Shown: positions 27,201-36,423 of the stretch, piece after piece
Position numbering within the stretch: position 1 is the first letter of the stretch
How the letters are laid out: every line of letters begins with the position of its first letter
Assembly (NCBI GenBank): GCA_009692105.1
Contig: SHZS01000001.1
Coordinates: 1 to 64,000, forward strand
Direction: 5' to 3'
Length of the DNA: 64,000 nt
DNA from: Gemmatimonadota bacterium
GTDB lineage: Bacteria > Gemmatimonadota > Gemmatimonadetes > Longimicrobiales > Gaopeijiaceae
Made by a program: the position numbers and the translations under genes
Notes under the pieces: model-generated
What the model saw: only the letters and a program-made list of their open reading frames with translations
Told to the model about the DNA's origin: nothing
The model's database searches: none

Positions 27201-28765
27201 TGCGGGAGGACGGTGGCGGCCTGATCCTGCTCGGAGGGGAGAATGCCTTCGGGCCGGGAGGGTACTTCGATACCCCACTGGAAGCCGTTTCACCACTTTC
27301 GGCCCAGATCCCCAACGGCATCCCGACCGTGGCAATCAGCTTCGTCCTCGACCGATCCGGAAGCATGGCGCAGCAGGCAGGCGATGAGACCCGCCTCAAC
27401 ATCGCCAAACTGGCGACGCTGGAAGCGATTGAGGGGCTGGACGAGGAAGCCCTGATCGGGGTCGTCGTGTTCGACTCGGAGGCCCAGGTCGTCGTGCCGA
27501 TGCAGCCTGTGGAGGATCGCGAGTCGCTGCGGGCTCAGATCGAACCGATCGAGCCTGGAGGTGGCACGTCTATCTATCCCGGGCTCGCGCTCGCGTATGA
27601 GCAGCTCGCGCAGATCGACGAGGGTTACACGCGTCACATCGTGGTGATGACCGATGGCCAATCGCAACCGGACGATTTCGAGACCCTCCTTGCGCAGATC
27701 GTCGACGCGGGGATCACGGTAAGTGCCATTGCGATTGGTGCTGAGGCAGACGTCCAGCTGGTGGAAGCCATCGCCCTCTTGGGCGGAGGCACCGCCAACG
27801 CTACCCCAGATTTTGAAGCGCTTCCTCGCATCCTTAACGATGAGACTAGACGCCTCGCGAGGGGGGCGGTTAGAGAAGAGGCTGTTGTCCCTGTCTGGCG
27901 GACACGGGATGCCCCCTTTCTCGAGAGGATCCCGGACGATCCGCCCGCGCTTCATGGGTACGTGCTGACCACGGCGAAGGAAGGAGCAGACGTCCATCTC
28001 GAGCTTTCGGAGAGTGTGCCGCTGCTCGCATCCTGGCGTTACGGGCTGGGCCGGGTAGTAGCATTCGCTTCGCAGGGCGCGGGCCCCTGGGCCGCCGATT
28101 GGACGGCGGCTCCCGAGTATCCACTCTGGTGGGCCCAGATCGTTCGGTGGACGCTCCCCGGAACGTCCAGGCCGGGACTGCATGTGGAGGTGCGGCGGAA
28201 CGGGGACTACGCGGAGATCGTGGCCGAGGCCTCAGGGCCGGACGGGCGGGAGCGCCGAGGGCTCGATGTCGAGGCGAGCGTCGGCGGCCCAAACGAGCGG
28301 GCCGTGGGCGTGGGCGCCCTGGGAGAGCCGGGGACCGATCACCTGCGTCTTCGCGAGACGGAGCCGGGTGTCTACGAGGGACGACTCATCGCCGATCAGC
28401 CCGGCACCTACACGATCGGGGTGGAGATCCGCGAGGAAGCGAGCGACACGCTAATGGAGCGGGCAGAAACGCGCACGCACGTAGCCTACCCGGCCCGTCA
28501 CGAATTCAGCGGTCCCCACGACGACCTCCTCCGCGCCCTGGCTTACCAGACGGGAGGCCGCGTCCTCCTCCAGGGGGAGCCAGTCTTTCTTGGCGGCGTG
28601 CCCCTCCGATGGATCTCCCGATCGGGCTGGCCGATCTGGACGCTCATCGCGCTGGCCCTCTTCATCGCCGATCTAGGCGTACGGTACGTCGGCGGAGCCG
28701 CAGGCTCTCGGGTTGGGCAGGCAGGCTCATTGACGTCACGCATACTCTCTGGTTCGAGGAACTGA
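24242..28765 (+). CDS. Giant membrane protein with two VWA domains (BatA-type plus amidotransferase/VWA-type fusion)
   Basis: Predicted 1507-aa protein. The first half resembles BatA: two N-terminal helices (about 5-22, 56-76), VWA domain 1 with MIDAS 'DASGS' (94-98), a beta-rich region, then helices at about 613-632 and 652-672. The second half resembles the large membrane proteins with a class I amidotransferase-like domain ('EDGGGLILLGGENAFGPGGY', about 985-1008) followed by VWA domain 2 with MIDAS 'DRSGS' (1037-1041). A beta domain and a final helix at about 1463-1483 close it. In other bacteria these halves are usually separate adjacent genes, so this looks like a gene fusion. It probably works in the envelope under MoxR control. 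No frameshift seen. Confidence 0.82.
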   Translation: MSLGSPAWLLLLFLGALIALFHTRSRRNVQVSSLFVWQRLAGLVPPPKFSWKLPAPSLLMVLQLLVVLSIATALARPIWNRRVPRADHWIVLLDASGSMNAATEGTTRFEAARAHLRRELERLDGMSDRLSLVRVSTQPSVLAARLKRQDELRTVLETARPTDSPSDWDGAAALIDGLLVDGESARVTILSDESGAREALSVLSRTVPYLPVETLAFGAPTENTALLGLSIAPVDPVLDRWRISGEIGVFAAGDEAWRARSVPLRFLFEPTGAASLVERSSFDINLDRPGTVPFQVEITLPGAGVVEVRLPDDDLPRDNSASFVLLGETRRARVLYVGPGNPPLERALEAVEGVAIVRAETVPETDTGYDLTVLDGVAGSRRPETNTVWLGVAPDGGEAPLLDNPSPSGWSSDHPLARSVDWSGLSIRAARQLPRLSGADVLLEASGLPLIQARTTEHGREIAIAFSLQETDWPELLSFPAFVANLVRWAVPDVGMSVATSCEVGQPCSVSPRELTGDWSVIDPDGVEVPLPSPYALRADSTADAETWIPRRFETVFRPERSGLYTMVSGAERRSIAVNAPYPAESDLSTPSGNQDLGIRRSEVGGALGQPLWRWLLLAGIAVLLAEGWIAGRGTERFLRPGALSRENSLAHRRRAMIAFRILALLFLLLAILRVPTLYPAREGQAVLVVDDLTTYGDDARESVETLLATAGEEASSIRQLGMVRIGSTSRVESDIGMGPTADTSVAPEPPGSDLAGAVTLAGALLSPESVGRIVLVADGSETRGSVADALPALLTRGVPIDVYPLQGLPSEEILVEGVSVPDIVHQDEPVMLQSIIHSLRPTVATVRVLREGVLMSQRTIDLLAGRNRVETAVTEEVPGSYLYEVEVEGEGDTFAGNNRGGVLVEVRSSASVAILTQQRSWGEALAHALALQGITAEVLALDGDLASRPPSALTLPPWSDLDVAILMNLPASALPEVQQEELGRWVREDGGGLILLGGENAFGPGGYFDTPLEAVSPLSAQIPNGIPTVAISFVLDRSGSMAQQAGDETRLNIAKLATLEAIEGLDEEALIGVVVFDSEAQVVVPMQPVEDRESLRAQIEPIEPGGGTSIYPGLALAYEQLAQIDEGYTRHIVVMTDGQSQPDDFETLLAQIVDAGITVSAIAIGAEADVQLVEAIALLGGGTANATPDFEALPRILNDETRRLARGAVREEAVVPVWRTRDAPFLERIPDDPPALHGYVLTTAKEGADVHLELSESVPLLASWRYGLGRVVAFASQGAGPWAADWTAAPEYPLWWAQIVRWTLPGTSRPGLHVEVRRNGDYAEIVAEASGPDGRERRGLDVEASVGGPNERAVGVGALGEPGTDHLRLRETEPGVYEGRLIADQPGTYTIGVEIREEASDTLMERAETRTHVAYPARHEFSGPHDDLLRALAYQTGGRVLLQGEPVFLGGVPLRWISRSGWPIWTLIALALFIADLGVRYVGGAAGSRVGQAGSLTSRILSGSRN

Positions 28766-28857
28766 CGAATCATCCTGAGGTGCCTCTCAACGCAGCTGCC
28801 GACATCGTGGTGTTCGCCATCGGCCACTGGTCCGGCACCGCATGGAACCATACCTGA

Positions 28858-31203
28858 CTACACCGCGGTACTCCGCAAGCGCAGCGCGTTGCCGATGACC
28901 GAGAGCGAGCTGAAGCTCATGGCTGCCGCGGCAACGATTGGACTCAGGAGCAGGCCGAACACCGGATAGAGTACCCCAGCGGCGATGGGCACACCGGCAC
29001 TGTTGTAGACGAACGCGAAGAACAGGTTCTGCTTGATGTTCCGCATCGTGCGCCGCGACAAATTGCGCGCGCGGGCGATACCGCGCAGATCACCTTTGAC
29101 GAGAGTGACACCGGCGCTCTCCATCGCGACATCCGTGCCGGTCCCCATCGCGATTCCCACCTGCGCCTGAGCCAGCGCGGGCGCGTCGTTGATCCCGTCC
29201 CCTGCCATGGCGACGATCCGCCCTTCCGCCTGCAGGCGTTTCACGATTTCGGCCTTCTGATCGGGTAACACCTCGGCCATGACCTCGTCGATGCCGAGCT
29301 TGCTAGCGACCGTCTGCGCCGTGGTCCGGCTGTCACCCGTGAGCATGACGATGCGCACGCCCTCCCGTTGCAGCATCTCGATGGCATCCGGCGTGCTGTC
29401 CTTGATCGGATCGGCTACCCCAACCAGGCCGGCCGCCTTGCCATTCACCGCCACGAACATGACGGTCTGTGCTTCCGCGCGGAGCGCCTCAGCGCGCTCG
29501 GAAAGCCCGCCCGGATCGATGCCGAGCGTCGACAGTAGCGCGAGGTTCCCCAGCGCCACCTCGCGGCCGTCGACGCGGCCCCTGACGCCCTTGCCTGTGA
29601 TGGAAAGAAACCCTTCAACATTCGACAACGTCAGCTTTCTGCCCTCCGCACCCTTCACGATGGCTGCGGCCAACGGATGCTCGCTCCCCCGCTCGAGGCT
29701 CGCCGCCAGACGCAGCAGGTCCGCTTCGTCGACTCCTGTTACCGGTGTAAGGCTTGCGAGCCTAGGCTTCCCCTCGGTGAGCGTGCCGGTCTTGTCGACG
29801 ACGAGGGTGTCGACCTTGCGAAGAATCTCGATGGCTTCGGCGTTCTTGAAGAGCACGCCCATGGTGGCGCCCTTCCCCGTCGCCACCATGATGGACATCG
29901 GCGTGGCGAGGCCGAGGGCGCAGGGACACGCGATGATCAACACCGCCACGGCATTGATGAGCGCATGTGCCAGACGAGGTTCAGGACCGACGCTCGCCCA
30001 GACCAGGAAGGTGATGATGGCGATGAGCACGACAATCGGCACAAAGTACCCGGACACCACGTCGGCCAGCTTCTGAATCGGAGCCCGGCTACGCTGTGCC
30101 TGGGCAACCATGGCTACGATCCGAGACAACAGAGTCTCGGCCCCCACCTTCTCCGCGCGCATGACGAAGCCACCGGTGCCGTTGATCGTGGCGCCAATGA
30201 CCTTGTCGCCCGCCTGCTTTTCGACGGGGATGGGCTCGCCCGTGACCATCGATTCATCGATTGGACTGTGGCCTTCGAGCACGACGCCATCCACCGGTAC
30301 CTTTTCACCAGGGCGTACTCGGAGCCGATCCCCGACCTGCACAGCCTCGAGCGGCACGTCCTCCTCTCCCCCGTCCTTACTGAGTCGCCTGGCAGAGGTA
30401 GCAGCCATTCCGAGGAGCTTCTTGATGGCAGCGCCCGTCTGACTGCGCGCGCGCAGCTCGAGCGCCTGGCCGAGCAAGATGAGCGTTACAATGACCCCGG
30501 CAGCCTCGAAGTACGCCGCCACCTCGCCTCCCTCTCGGAACGCCTCGGGAAAGATCCCAGGTGCGAGTGCAGCGATCACGCTGTAGAGATACGCCACGCT
30601 CACACCCAGCCCGATCAGTGTGAACATGTTCAGGCTGCGGTGGATCACCGACTGAACAGCGCGGACGTAGAAGGGCCACGCCGACCACAGGCACACGGGC
30701 GTCGCCAGCGCCAATTCCCAGAGCGTCCGCGTCCGCATCGACAACAGGGCCGAGATCGGACGGCCCGGGGCCATATCACCCATGGCCAGGACCAAGAGCG
30801 GAAGTGAAAAGGCGGCTGCCAGCCAAAAGCGCCGCGTCATGTCGCGCAGCTCGGAGCTGTCTTCGTCGGCCTCGGCACTGGCCGTGCGCCGCTCGAGCGA
30901 CATCCCGCAGATCGGGCATGTCCCCGGAGCATTCCGCACGACCTCCGGATGCATCGGACAGGTGTACTCGGCACTCACGGACCTGCCAGGCTGTAGCACT
31001 TCGTCGGGCCGTAGTACTGCGTCGGGCCGCGGCATTTCGGCACGTGCCGATTCGCCACCTCGACTGGCCGACAAATAACGGTCGGGATCCTGGCGAAACT
31101 TCGCCAGGCACCCCGCACCACAGAACAGGTACGTCGTACCCGCGTGGTCGAAACGATGAGGACTGCCAGCGGCCACCGTCATGCCGCATACGGGATCAAT
31201 CAT
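28858..31203 (-). CDS. copA: Copper-translocating P-type ATPase
   Basis: Predicted 781-aa P1B-type ATPase that exports copper from the cytoplasm. The N-terminus carries a YHS domain ('DPVCGMTV', '[10 protein letters not shown]') and a heavy-metal-binding domain ('YTCPMHPEV', '[11 protein letters not shown]', about 80-103) instead of the common HMA domain. The core shows 'TGEPIPVEK' (321-329), the ion-binding 'CPC' (426-428), phosphorylation motif 'DKTGT' (470-474), an '[10 protein letters not shown]' nucleotide-binding His motif and '[10 protein letters not shown]'. It has eight transmembrane helices by family. Start ATG 31203. A 43-aa membrane protein lies 124 bp upstream on the same strand. 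No copper regulator gene is adjacent. Confidence 0.92.
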   Translation of the reverse strand: MIDPVCGMTVAAGSPHRFDHAGTTYLFCGAGCLAKFRQDPDRYLSASRGGESARAEMPRPDAVLRPDEVLQPGRSVSAEYTCPMHPEVVRNAPGTCPICGMSLERRTASAEADEDSSELRDMTRRFWLAAAFSLPLLVLAMGDMAPGRPISALLSMRTRTLWELALATPVCLWSAWPFYVRAVQSVIHRSLNMFTLIGLGVSVAYLYSVIAALAPGIFPEAFREGGEVAAYFEAAGVIVTLILLGQALELRARSQTGAAIKKLLGMAATSARRLSKDGGEEDVPLEAVQVGDRLRVRPGEKVPVDGVVLEGHSPIDESMVTGEPIPVEKQAGDKVIGATINGTGGFVMRAEKVGAETLLSRIVAMVAQAQRSRAPIQKLADVVSGYFVPIVVLIAIITFLVWASVGPEPRLAHALINAVAVLIIACPCALGLATPMSIMVATGKGATMGVLFKNAEAIEILRKVDTLVVDKTGTLTEGKPRLASLTPVTGVDEADLLRLAASLERGSEHPLAAAIVKGAEGRKLTLSNVEGFLSITGKGVRGRVDGREVALGNLALLSTLGIDPGGLSERAEALRAEAQTVMFVAVNGKAAGLVGVADPIKDSTPDAIEMLQREGVRIVMLTGDSRTTAQTVASKLGIDEVMAEVLPDQKAEIVKRLQAEGRIVAMAGDGINDAPALAQAQVGIAMGTGTDVAMESAGVTLVKGDLRGIARARNLSRRTMRNIKQNLFFAFVYNSAGVPIAAGVLYPVFGLLLSPIVAAAAMSFSSLSVIGNALRLRSTAV

Positions 31204-31327
31204 CGGTGGTGCCTCAGCGTCCCCATGGGCGGCGTCCCCATGGGTGGGCTGATCGGTCGGATCCGTGTGCGTATTCTGACATCGGCAACGCTCCTCCTGT
31301 GACCTTCCTGGACAGCGCCCGTGAGCC

Positions 31328-31459
31328 TTATGTATCGAACCCAGCGGCCATGGCCATACCGATGGGCCTGCTCAGGGCGTAGAGAATGGTTCCGACAAGC
31401 AGGAGGATGATCGGACCCCACCACCAGCTACCCATGCCTCCTTGCATCATGGAGCCCAT
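31328..31459 (-). CDS. Small Met/Trp-rich membrane protein (43 aa)
   Basis: A short frame with ATG start and TAA stop, read directly from the sequence. It opens '[15 protein letters not shown]', has one hydrophobic helix ('[14 protein letters not shown]', about 16-30) and ends 'AGFDT'. Short Met/Gly/Trp-rich single-span proteins of this form commonly accompany copper and other metal exporters, and copA follows 124 bp downstream on the same strand. An in-frame TGA lies 24 bases upstream of the ATG and rules out a longer product; ATG 31450 or 31447 are alternative starts. A metal-related role is inferred from composition and position. Confidence 0.6.
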   Translation of the reverse strand: MGSMMQGGMGSWWWGPIILLLVGTILYALSRPIGMAMAAGFDT

Positions 31460-31494
31460 CCCGACGGGAACGCTGGGAATTCACCCCCCCTGGC

Positions 31495-31939
31495 ATGGTG
31501 GGCCTGTTTCGTGGCACGCCAGCGATCGACGACAGGAACAACGTCTACCTGGGCACGAAGGCGGATACCCTCAGCGTCTTCTACGCGATCCGGGCGGACG
31601 GTTTGGGACTGCTATGGCAGAACGGGATCCACCGGGACCTGTACTCGTCGCCAGCTCTGGGGAACGATAGCACGATCTACTTCGGTTCCGAGGGTGCCAC
31701 CTTTCATGCCCTCGATCTGACTACCGGAGTCGAGAAATGGTCGGTGCCACTTCGCGCTGATGTCACCTGGAGCTCGGTCGCTCTTTTGCCCGGCCGGGAC
31801 CGCGTATATCGCCTCCATCGACGTGCTGGGCACAGGAGCCGGGGTCTACGCATTCCGCACGGACGCGACCGGATTCCTGCCAGGTGCGGGCTCCCCACGA
31901 TTTCACGGTGGCAACGCGAATACGGGGAGGAGACCATAA
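31495..31939 (+). pseudogene. Headless, frameshifted PQQ-type beta-propeller remnant
   Basis: About 148 codons resemble the C-terminal blades of a secreted PQQ/quinoprotein-like propeller: 'TPAIDDRNNVYLGTKAD', 'YSSPALGNDSTIYFGSEG', 'FHALDLTTGVEKWSVPL'. The frame breaks at about 31790-31798. Removing one C there restores 'ALLPGGTAYIASIDVLGTG' and a natural end 'GGNANTGRRP' with stop TAA at 31937-31939. No signal peptide or earlier blades exist on the left; the sequence starts abruptly about 35 bp from the 43-aa gene's start. It therefore has both a 5' truncation and an internal +1 shift. A complete PQQ-type dehydrogenase of another family lies 0.9 kb to the right. Confidence 0.7.
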
Positions 31940-31940
31940 G

Positions 31941-31974
31941 GACTGGGCCCAGGAAGGATCCCCTGGGCCCAGTC
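31941..31974 (-). terminator. Strong hairpin downstream of tRNA-Arg
   Basis: Perfect 13-bp stem (GACTGGGCCCAGG with its complement, 8-base loop) beginning four bases after the tRNA 3' end on the minus strand. The expected U-tract is weak or missing. It is probably the end of the rnpB/tRNA-Arg transcript, and may also block transcription arriving from the left. Confidence 0.6.
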
Positions 31975-31977
31975 TCA

Positions 31978-32051
31978 TGCGCCCGCCGCGATTCGAACGC
32001 GGGACCTTCGGCTCCGGAGGCCGACGCTCTATCCAGCTGAGCTACGAGCGC
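31978..32051 (-). tRNA. tRNA-Arg (CCG)
   Basis: A 74-nt cloverleaf. Acceptor stem GCGCTCG pairs with CGGGCGC (one G-U), the D-arm is AGCTC..GAGC, the anticodon stem TCGGC/GCCGA carries loop CTCCGGA with anticodon CCG (reads CGG, Arg), and the T-arm contains TTCGAAT. The discriminator base is A and CCA is not encoded. It lies 22 nt downstream of the RNase P RNA gene on the same strand. Confidence 0.93.
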
Positions 32052-32058
32052 AACTGCT

Positions 32059-32072
32059 CCCGCCAAAGCGGG
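32059..32072 (-). other. Short hairpin between rnpB and tRNA-Arg
   Basis: Five-pair GC stem (CCCGC/GCGGG) with a 4-base loop directly after the rnpB 3' end. No T-tract follows, so it looks more like a processing or spacer hairpin than a terminator. This supports read-through into tRNA-Arg. Confidence 0.45.
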
Positions 32073-32073
32073 A

Positions 32074-32447
<374 letters not shown>

Positions 32448-32843
32448 CCGCCAAGCCTCACCTAGAGAACGTGTGCGGGGTCTGGAAGTCTAGGCTAAGT
32501 CGGGGAGGTGGGCTAGCCGAGCGCTCGTCGCCGAGCCTCACGCATCGGCTTCACCCACGACCATGCCGGCACCCCCGCGGGCACGCTCCCCGCAGTTGCT
32601 AGGGGAGGGCGACCGATGAGAACAGACGGGACACCGCACATATACCGAAACCTCTCTCACGAGCCGGCCTCGCGAAGCGGATCCCGGCGCTCTCGACGGA
32701 GCACTTTCGGAGACCCACCCTGTCGGGCCCCATGCCGGGCGCCCCCGGACCGCAACTCGACCTGTTCTGACGTGTTAGCTTGCACGGTATTACGGTATCA
32801 GAGTGGAAGGTACCCTAGTGAACACGACGCCCCGAGGATTTCG
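32448..32843. other. Divergent intergenic region rnpB / PQQ dehydrogenase
   Basis: No gene is supported on either strand. It should hold the leftward rnpB promoter and the rightward promoter of the dehydrogenase gene. A GAGG at about 32834 is the ribosome-binding site of the latter. I see no clear riboswitch or repeat. Confidence 0.5.
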
Positions 32844-34289
32844 ATGGCCATGCGCACCTCCCTGCTGATCGCGGCAGTGCTCCTGACCGCCTCTCCCGCG
32901 TTCGCCCAGGCGCCCGCCGCCGCCGCCCCGGGGACGATCAATAACCCCTTCGCCGGGACTCCGATCGAGGCGACCCGCGACATCATCACCGTCGGCTTCG
33001 AGGAGTTCGCCACCCTACCGGACGACAACGGGGTGGCCGCGCGTCCGATGCTCCTCGTAGACGATCCGGGGACGGGCCGGTTGTTCGTCAACAGCATGAC
33101 CGGTCCGCTCTACAGCCTGAGCTATGACGGACGGAGCGTCGTCCTCTACGTGAACATCAACGACCCCCGGTGGAGCGTGAACGTCCAGTCGAGCGCGAGG
33201 GAGCGAGGCTTTCAGAGCTTCGCCTTCCATCCCGACTTCGGGCACCCCGGCACGCCCGGTTTCGGGAAGTTCTATACCTGGACCGACACTCAGAACATGG
33301 CCCCCCCGGATTTCGGTCCGGCTGAGGCAGCCCCGGCGATCGTGCAGGACGAGGTCCTCCTCGAGTGGACGGCCCTGACCCCATCGGCAGCCACCTACGA
33401 CGGAGGCCCGCCTCGCGAGCTGTGGCGACTGGCGGATCCGTTCGCGAACCACAACGGAGGACACGCAACCTTCAATCCACTCGCCCGGCCCGGAAGCCCT
33501 GACTATGGCCTGCTCTATGTGGGGGCAGGCGACTCAGGGAGTGGGGGCGATCCGTTCCACCACGCCCAAAACCTTGGGAGGATGTTCGGGAAGATCCTTC
33601 GGATCGATCCGCTCGGCAGAAACAGCGCCAACGGCAAGTACGGGATTCCTGCGGACAACCCCTATGCCAGTGACAACAACCCTCTGACCCTGGGTGAGAT
33701 ATACGCCGTGGGTGTTCGCAATCCGCAGCGGTTCGCCTGGGACCCGGTGACCGGCGACATGTTCGTGTCCGACATCGGGCAGAACATCGTGGAGGAGATC
33801 TCGCTCGTCACGAAGGGCGCCAACCTCGGTTGGAACAATTGGGAGGGAAGCTACCTGTTCGTTTCCCGTGAGGAGGTTCGCGTGACGGCCCCGCGGAGCG
33901 ATCCGGCGATGACCTATCCGGTGGTCGAGTACTCGCACCACGACCCGCTGTTGCTGAACAACGTGGCCGTCACCGGCGTCGTCGTATATCGCTCGAACGC
34001 GATTCCCCAGCTCCGGAACCGCGTCATCTTCGGAGACTTTCCCAGCGGGGAGATCTTCTACTTCAGTGCCGATCAGCTCCCGAACGGAGGGCAGGACGAG
34101 ATTCGTAGAGTCCTCCTACGGGACGGCAGCCAGACGAAGACCTTCCTGCAGGTGATTCAGACGAAGAACGCCCAACAGCGACGCGACCCGGTGGCACCCC
34201 GTACCGACCTGCGTTTCGGGGAGGGGCCGAATGGCATGGTCTTCCTCCTGAACAAGTGGGATAGCACAATCCGGCGGCTGATCCCTTGA
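32844..34289 (+). CDS. PQQ-dependent sugar dehydrogenase (soluble GDH/Hhip-like)
   Basis: Predicted 481-aa secreted protein with signal peptide ('SLLIAAVLLTASPAFAQ'). The six-bladed propeller is of the soluble glucose/sorbosone dehydrogenase family. Signatures are 'RGFQSFAFHPDF', 'NHNGGHATFNP' (which holds the candidate catalytic His), 'LLYVGAGDSGSGGDP', 'GKILRIDPLG', 'IYAVGVRNPQRFAWDP', 'DIGQNIVEEI' and 'NLGWNNWEGSY'. It would oxidise sugars or related alcohols in the periplasm with pyrroloquinoline quinone; no pqq synthesis gene is present here. ATG 32844 follows GAGG by about seven bases. A hairpin terminator follows. Confidence 0.85.
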   Translation: MAMRTSLLIAAVLLTASPAFAQAPAAAAPGTINNPFAGTPIEATRDIITVGFEEFATLPDDNGVAARPMLLVDDPGTGRLFVNSMTGPLYSLSYDGRSVVLYVNINDPRWSVNVQSSARERGFQSFAFHPDFGHPGTPGFGKFYTWTDTQNMAPPDFGPAEAAPAIVQDEVLLEWTALTPSAATYDGGPPRELWRLADPFANHNGGHATFNPLARPGSPDYGLLYVGAGDSGSGGDPFHHAQNLGRMFGKILRIDPLGRNSANGKYGIPADNPYASDNNPLTLGEIYAVGVRNPQRFAWDPVTGDMFVSDIGQNIVEEISLVTKGANLGWNNWEGSYLFVSREEVRVTAPRSDPAMTYPVVEYSHHDPLLLNNVAVTGVVVYRSNAIPQLRNRVIFGDFPSGEIFYFSADQLPNGGQDEIRRVLLRDGSQTKTFLQVIQTKNAQQRRDPVAPRTDLRFGEGPNGMVFLLNKWDSTIRRLIP

Positions 34290-34326
34290 GCTGACAGGAG
34301 CCGTTGGAACGCGGCGGGAGTGTAGA

Positions 34327-34367
34327 GTGCCGAGCCTCCGACCTTCCGTCGGGGGCTCGGCGCGTTT
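34327..34367 (+). terminator. Rho-independent terminator after the dehydrogenase
   Basis: A 14-base stem (GCCGAGCCTCCGAC against GTCGGGGGCTCGGC) with a short loop CTTCC, followed by CGCGTTTT. It ends the dehydrogenase transcript and, as it lies just 7 bp from the kup stop, may also serve that gene from the other side. Confidence 0.8.
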
Positions 34368-34373
34368 TCGGGG

Positions 34374-36269
34374 TCACATCTCGATCTGAACGCCCACCTC
34401 AAACACCTGGTCGGGAGGAATCCGGAAGAACCCCGTCGCCGCCGAGGCGTTGCGCGACATGAATCCAAACAGGCGTTCGCGCCACGGTGCCATCCCCGGT
34501 CGTTTCGTGGTGAGGAGTGTTTCACGGCCCAGGAAGAAGGTGGTAGCCTCCATCCGCACGTCCAACCCGTATGCCTCGCACTGGCTCAGCGCGGCCGGGA
34601 TGTCCGGACCCTGCATAAAGCCGTAGCGCACGACCACCGAGTAGAAACCCTCCCCCTCCGTTTTGACTTCGACGCGCTCGCTTTCCGGCACGTAGGGTAC
34701 TTCCTGGGTGACCACGGCGACGAAGACGATCTGTTCGTGCAGCACCTTGAAATGAGTGAGGCTGTGGACCAGAGCCGGGGGGGTGGTCTCGGGAGTTCGC
34801 ATCATATAGACGGCCGTGCCTGGCACCCGGTTAGGCGCTTCATCCATGACATCCACGAGCAGGACGGCCAGCGGCACCGAGTGCTCCTGCAATCGCTGAG
34901 CGAGTATTTCACGCCCGCGTTGCCAAGTCATCATCAGGATGTAGGCGATCAGGCCCAGTAGGAGGGTAAGCCATCCGCCGTGCGGGATCTTGAGCGCGTT
35001 GGCGCCCAGAAACGCGAGATCGGTTACGAGAAAGATCCCCGCCACCAACGCGGCTCGGAGAAAGCTCCACATCCACACCTTCCGACTCATCACATAGAAC
35101 ATGAGCGTCGTAATGACCATCAACCCGGAAACGGCGACTCCATACGCGCCTGCGATATCGCTCGAGGTCCGGAAGCCAATGACCAGCGCGCAGGTCGCCA
35201 GCATGAGCGCCCAGTTCACGGCGGGTACGTAGATCTGGCCGATTTCCTGGAGAGAGGTATGCTCGATCTTGAGGCGAGGGCTGTAGCCTAGCTGGACCGC
35301 CTGTCGCGTGACGGAGAAAGCTCCCGTGATAACAGCCTGAGAGGCGATGACGGCCGCCGAGGTCGCCAAGACAATCAACGGATACAAGGCCCACCCCGGT
35401 GCCATGAGATAGAACGGGTTCACCGCCGCCTCGGGCGCTCTGAGCAAGAGCGCCGCCTGCCCGAAGTAGTTGAGGAGCAAGCTGGGAAGCGCCACGGCGA
35501 ACCAGGCGAGCTGGATCGGCCGAGCGCCGAAGTGGCCGAGGTCCGCGTACAGCGCCTCGCCTCCGGTGACCACCAGAAACACCGCGCCCATCACGACGAA
35601 GGTCCGGCCCAGATCCCCGGCTGCGAATTGCACAGCGTATTGCGGGAGCACAGCGGACAGCACGGCGGGAGACTGAACGATCGATCTGGCGCCCAGAACG
35701 GCGAGTACCACGAACCAGAGAAGCATCACCGGGCCGAACACCACACCGATCCGGTGCGTGCCGCGGTGCTGAAGCAGGAATAGGCCGATCAGAATCAGGA
35801 TCGCCGCCGGGATCACTCCCTTCGCCAACGCAGGCGCCGCAACAGCGATACCCTCGACGGCACCCATCACCGAGATGGCGGGTGTGATCACTCCGTCTCC
35901 GTACATGAGGGCCGTTCCGAAAACCGCCATCATTGCGATCACATGCTGGGGCCGGAGGCCACGTCCCAGCCGGCTCCCCTGGATGAGTGCCATCAGGGCT
36001 AAGATGCCGCCCTCGCCCTTGTTGTCGGCCCGAATGACGATGACGACGTACTTGATCGTCACGATCAGAACGAGTGACCAGAAAATGAGGGAGAGGACGC
36101 CGATGATGTTGGCGGGAGAGGGGTCGATACCGAAGGGACCGTAGAACGCCTCTCGGAGGGCGTACAGCGGGCTCGTACCTATGTCACCGTAGACGACGCC
36201 CAGCGCCGTCAGGGAAGCCAGGGCGAGAGGGCGGGCTGCGCGGTGATCAGCGGAAGTCCTCTGGCTCAT
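34374..36269 (-). CDS. kup: Potassium uptake protein Kup
   Basis: Predicted 631-aa K+/H+ symporter of the KUP/HAK/KT family, with about 12 transmembrane helices in the first 430 residues and a C-terminal cytoplasmic domain. Characteristic motifs are 'GVVYGDIGTSPLYALREAF', 'IVIRADNKGEGGILALMALI', 'MYGDGVITPAISVMGAVEG' and 'LNYFGQAALLL'. Length equals the family norm (about 620-630 aa). ATG 36269. It is monocistronic by spacing. Inner membrane; takes up K+ at low external concentrations. Confidence 0.93.
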   Translation of the reverse strand: MSQRTSADHRAARPLALASLTALGVVYGDIGTSPLYALREAFYGPFGIDPSPANIIGVLSLIFWSLVLIVTIKYVVIVIRADNKGEGGILALMALIQGSRLGRGLRPQHVIAMMAVFGTALMYGDGVITPAISVMGAVEGIAVAAPALAKGVIPAAILILIGLFLLQHRGTHRIGVVFGPVMLLWFVVLAVLGARSIVQSPAVLSAVLPQYAVQFAAGDLGRTFVVMGAVFLVVTGGEALYADLGHFGARPIQLAWFAVALPSLLLNYFGQAALLLRAPEAAVNPFYLMAPGWALYPLIVLATSAAVIASQAVITGAFSVTRQAVQLGYSPRLKIEHTSLQEIGQIYVPAVNWALMLATCALVIGFRTSSDIAGAYGVAVSGLMVITTLMFYVMSRKVWMWSFLRAALVAGIFLVTDLAFLGANALKIPHGGWLTLLLGLIAYILMMTWQRGREILAQRLQEHSVPLAVLLVDVMDEAPNRVPGTAVYMMRTPETTPPALVHSLTHFKVLHEQIVFVAVVTQEVPYVPESERVEVKTEGEGFYSVVVRYGFMQGPDIPAALSQCEAYGLDVRMEATTFFLGRETLLTTKRPGMAPWRERLFGFMSRNASAATGFFRIPPDQVFEVGVQIEM

Positions 36270-36423
36270 CAGACCTCAGAGCACGAGACAGCGGCGGGGG
36301 TCATCATCAGGGCGCCGGACACAATCGGGGCGCCGGATAGTCCGTCCGTTGCGCGGCCTTCGCAAGGGGAGCACTCGTCGGATGGCCCCTCGGACCAACC
36401 GGGGCCCTACCCGCCGTAAGAGC

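Noticed and set aside
31704-32066. 120-residue minus-strand frame containing 'VAQLDRASASGAEGPAFESRRAH'
   Set aside because: It is the tRNA-Arg sequence read as protein, a common false gene.
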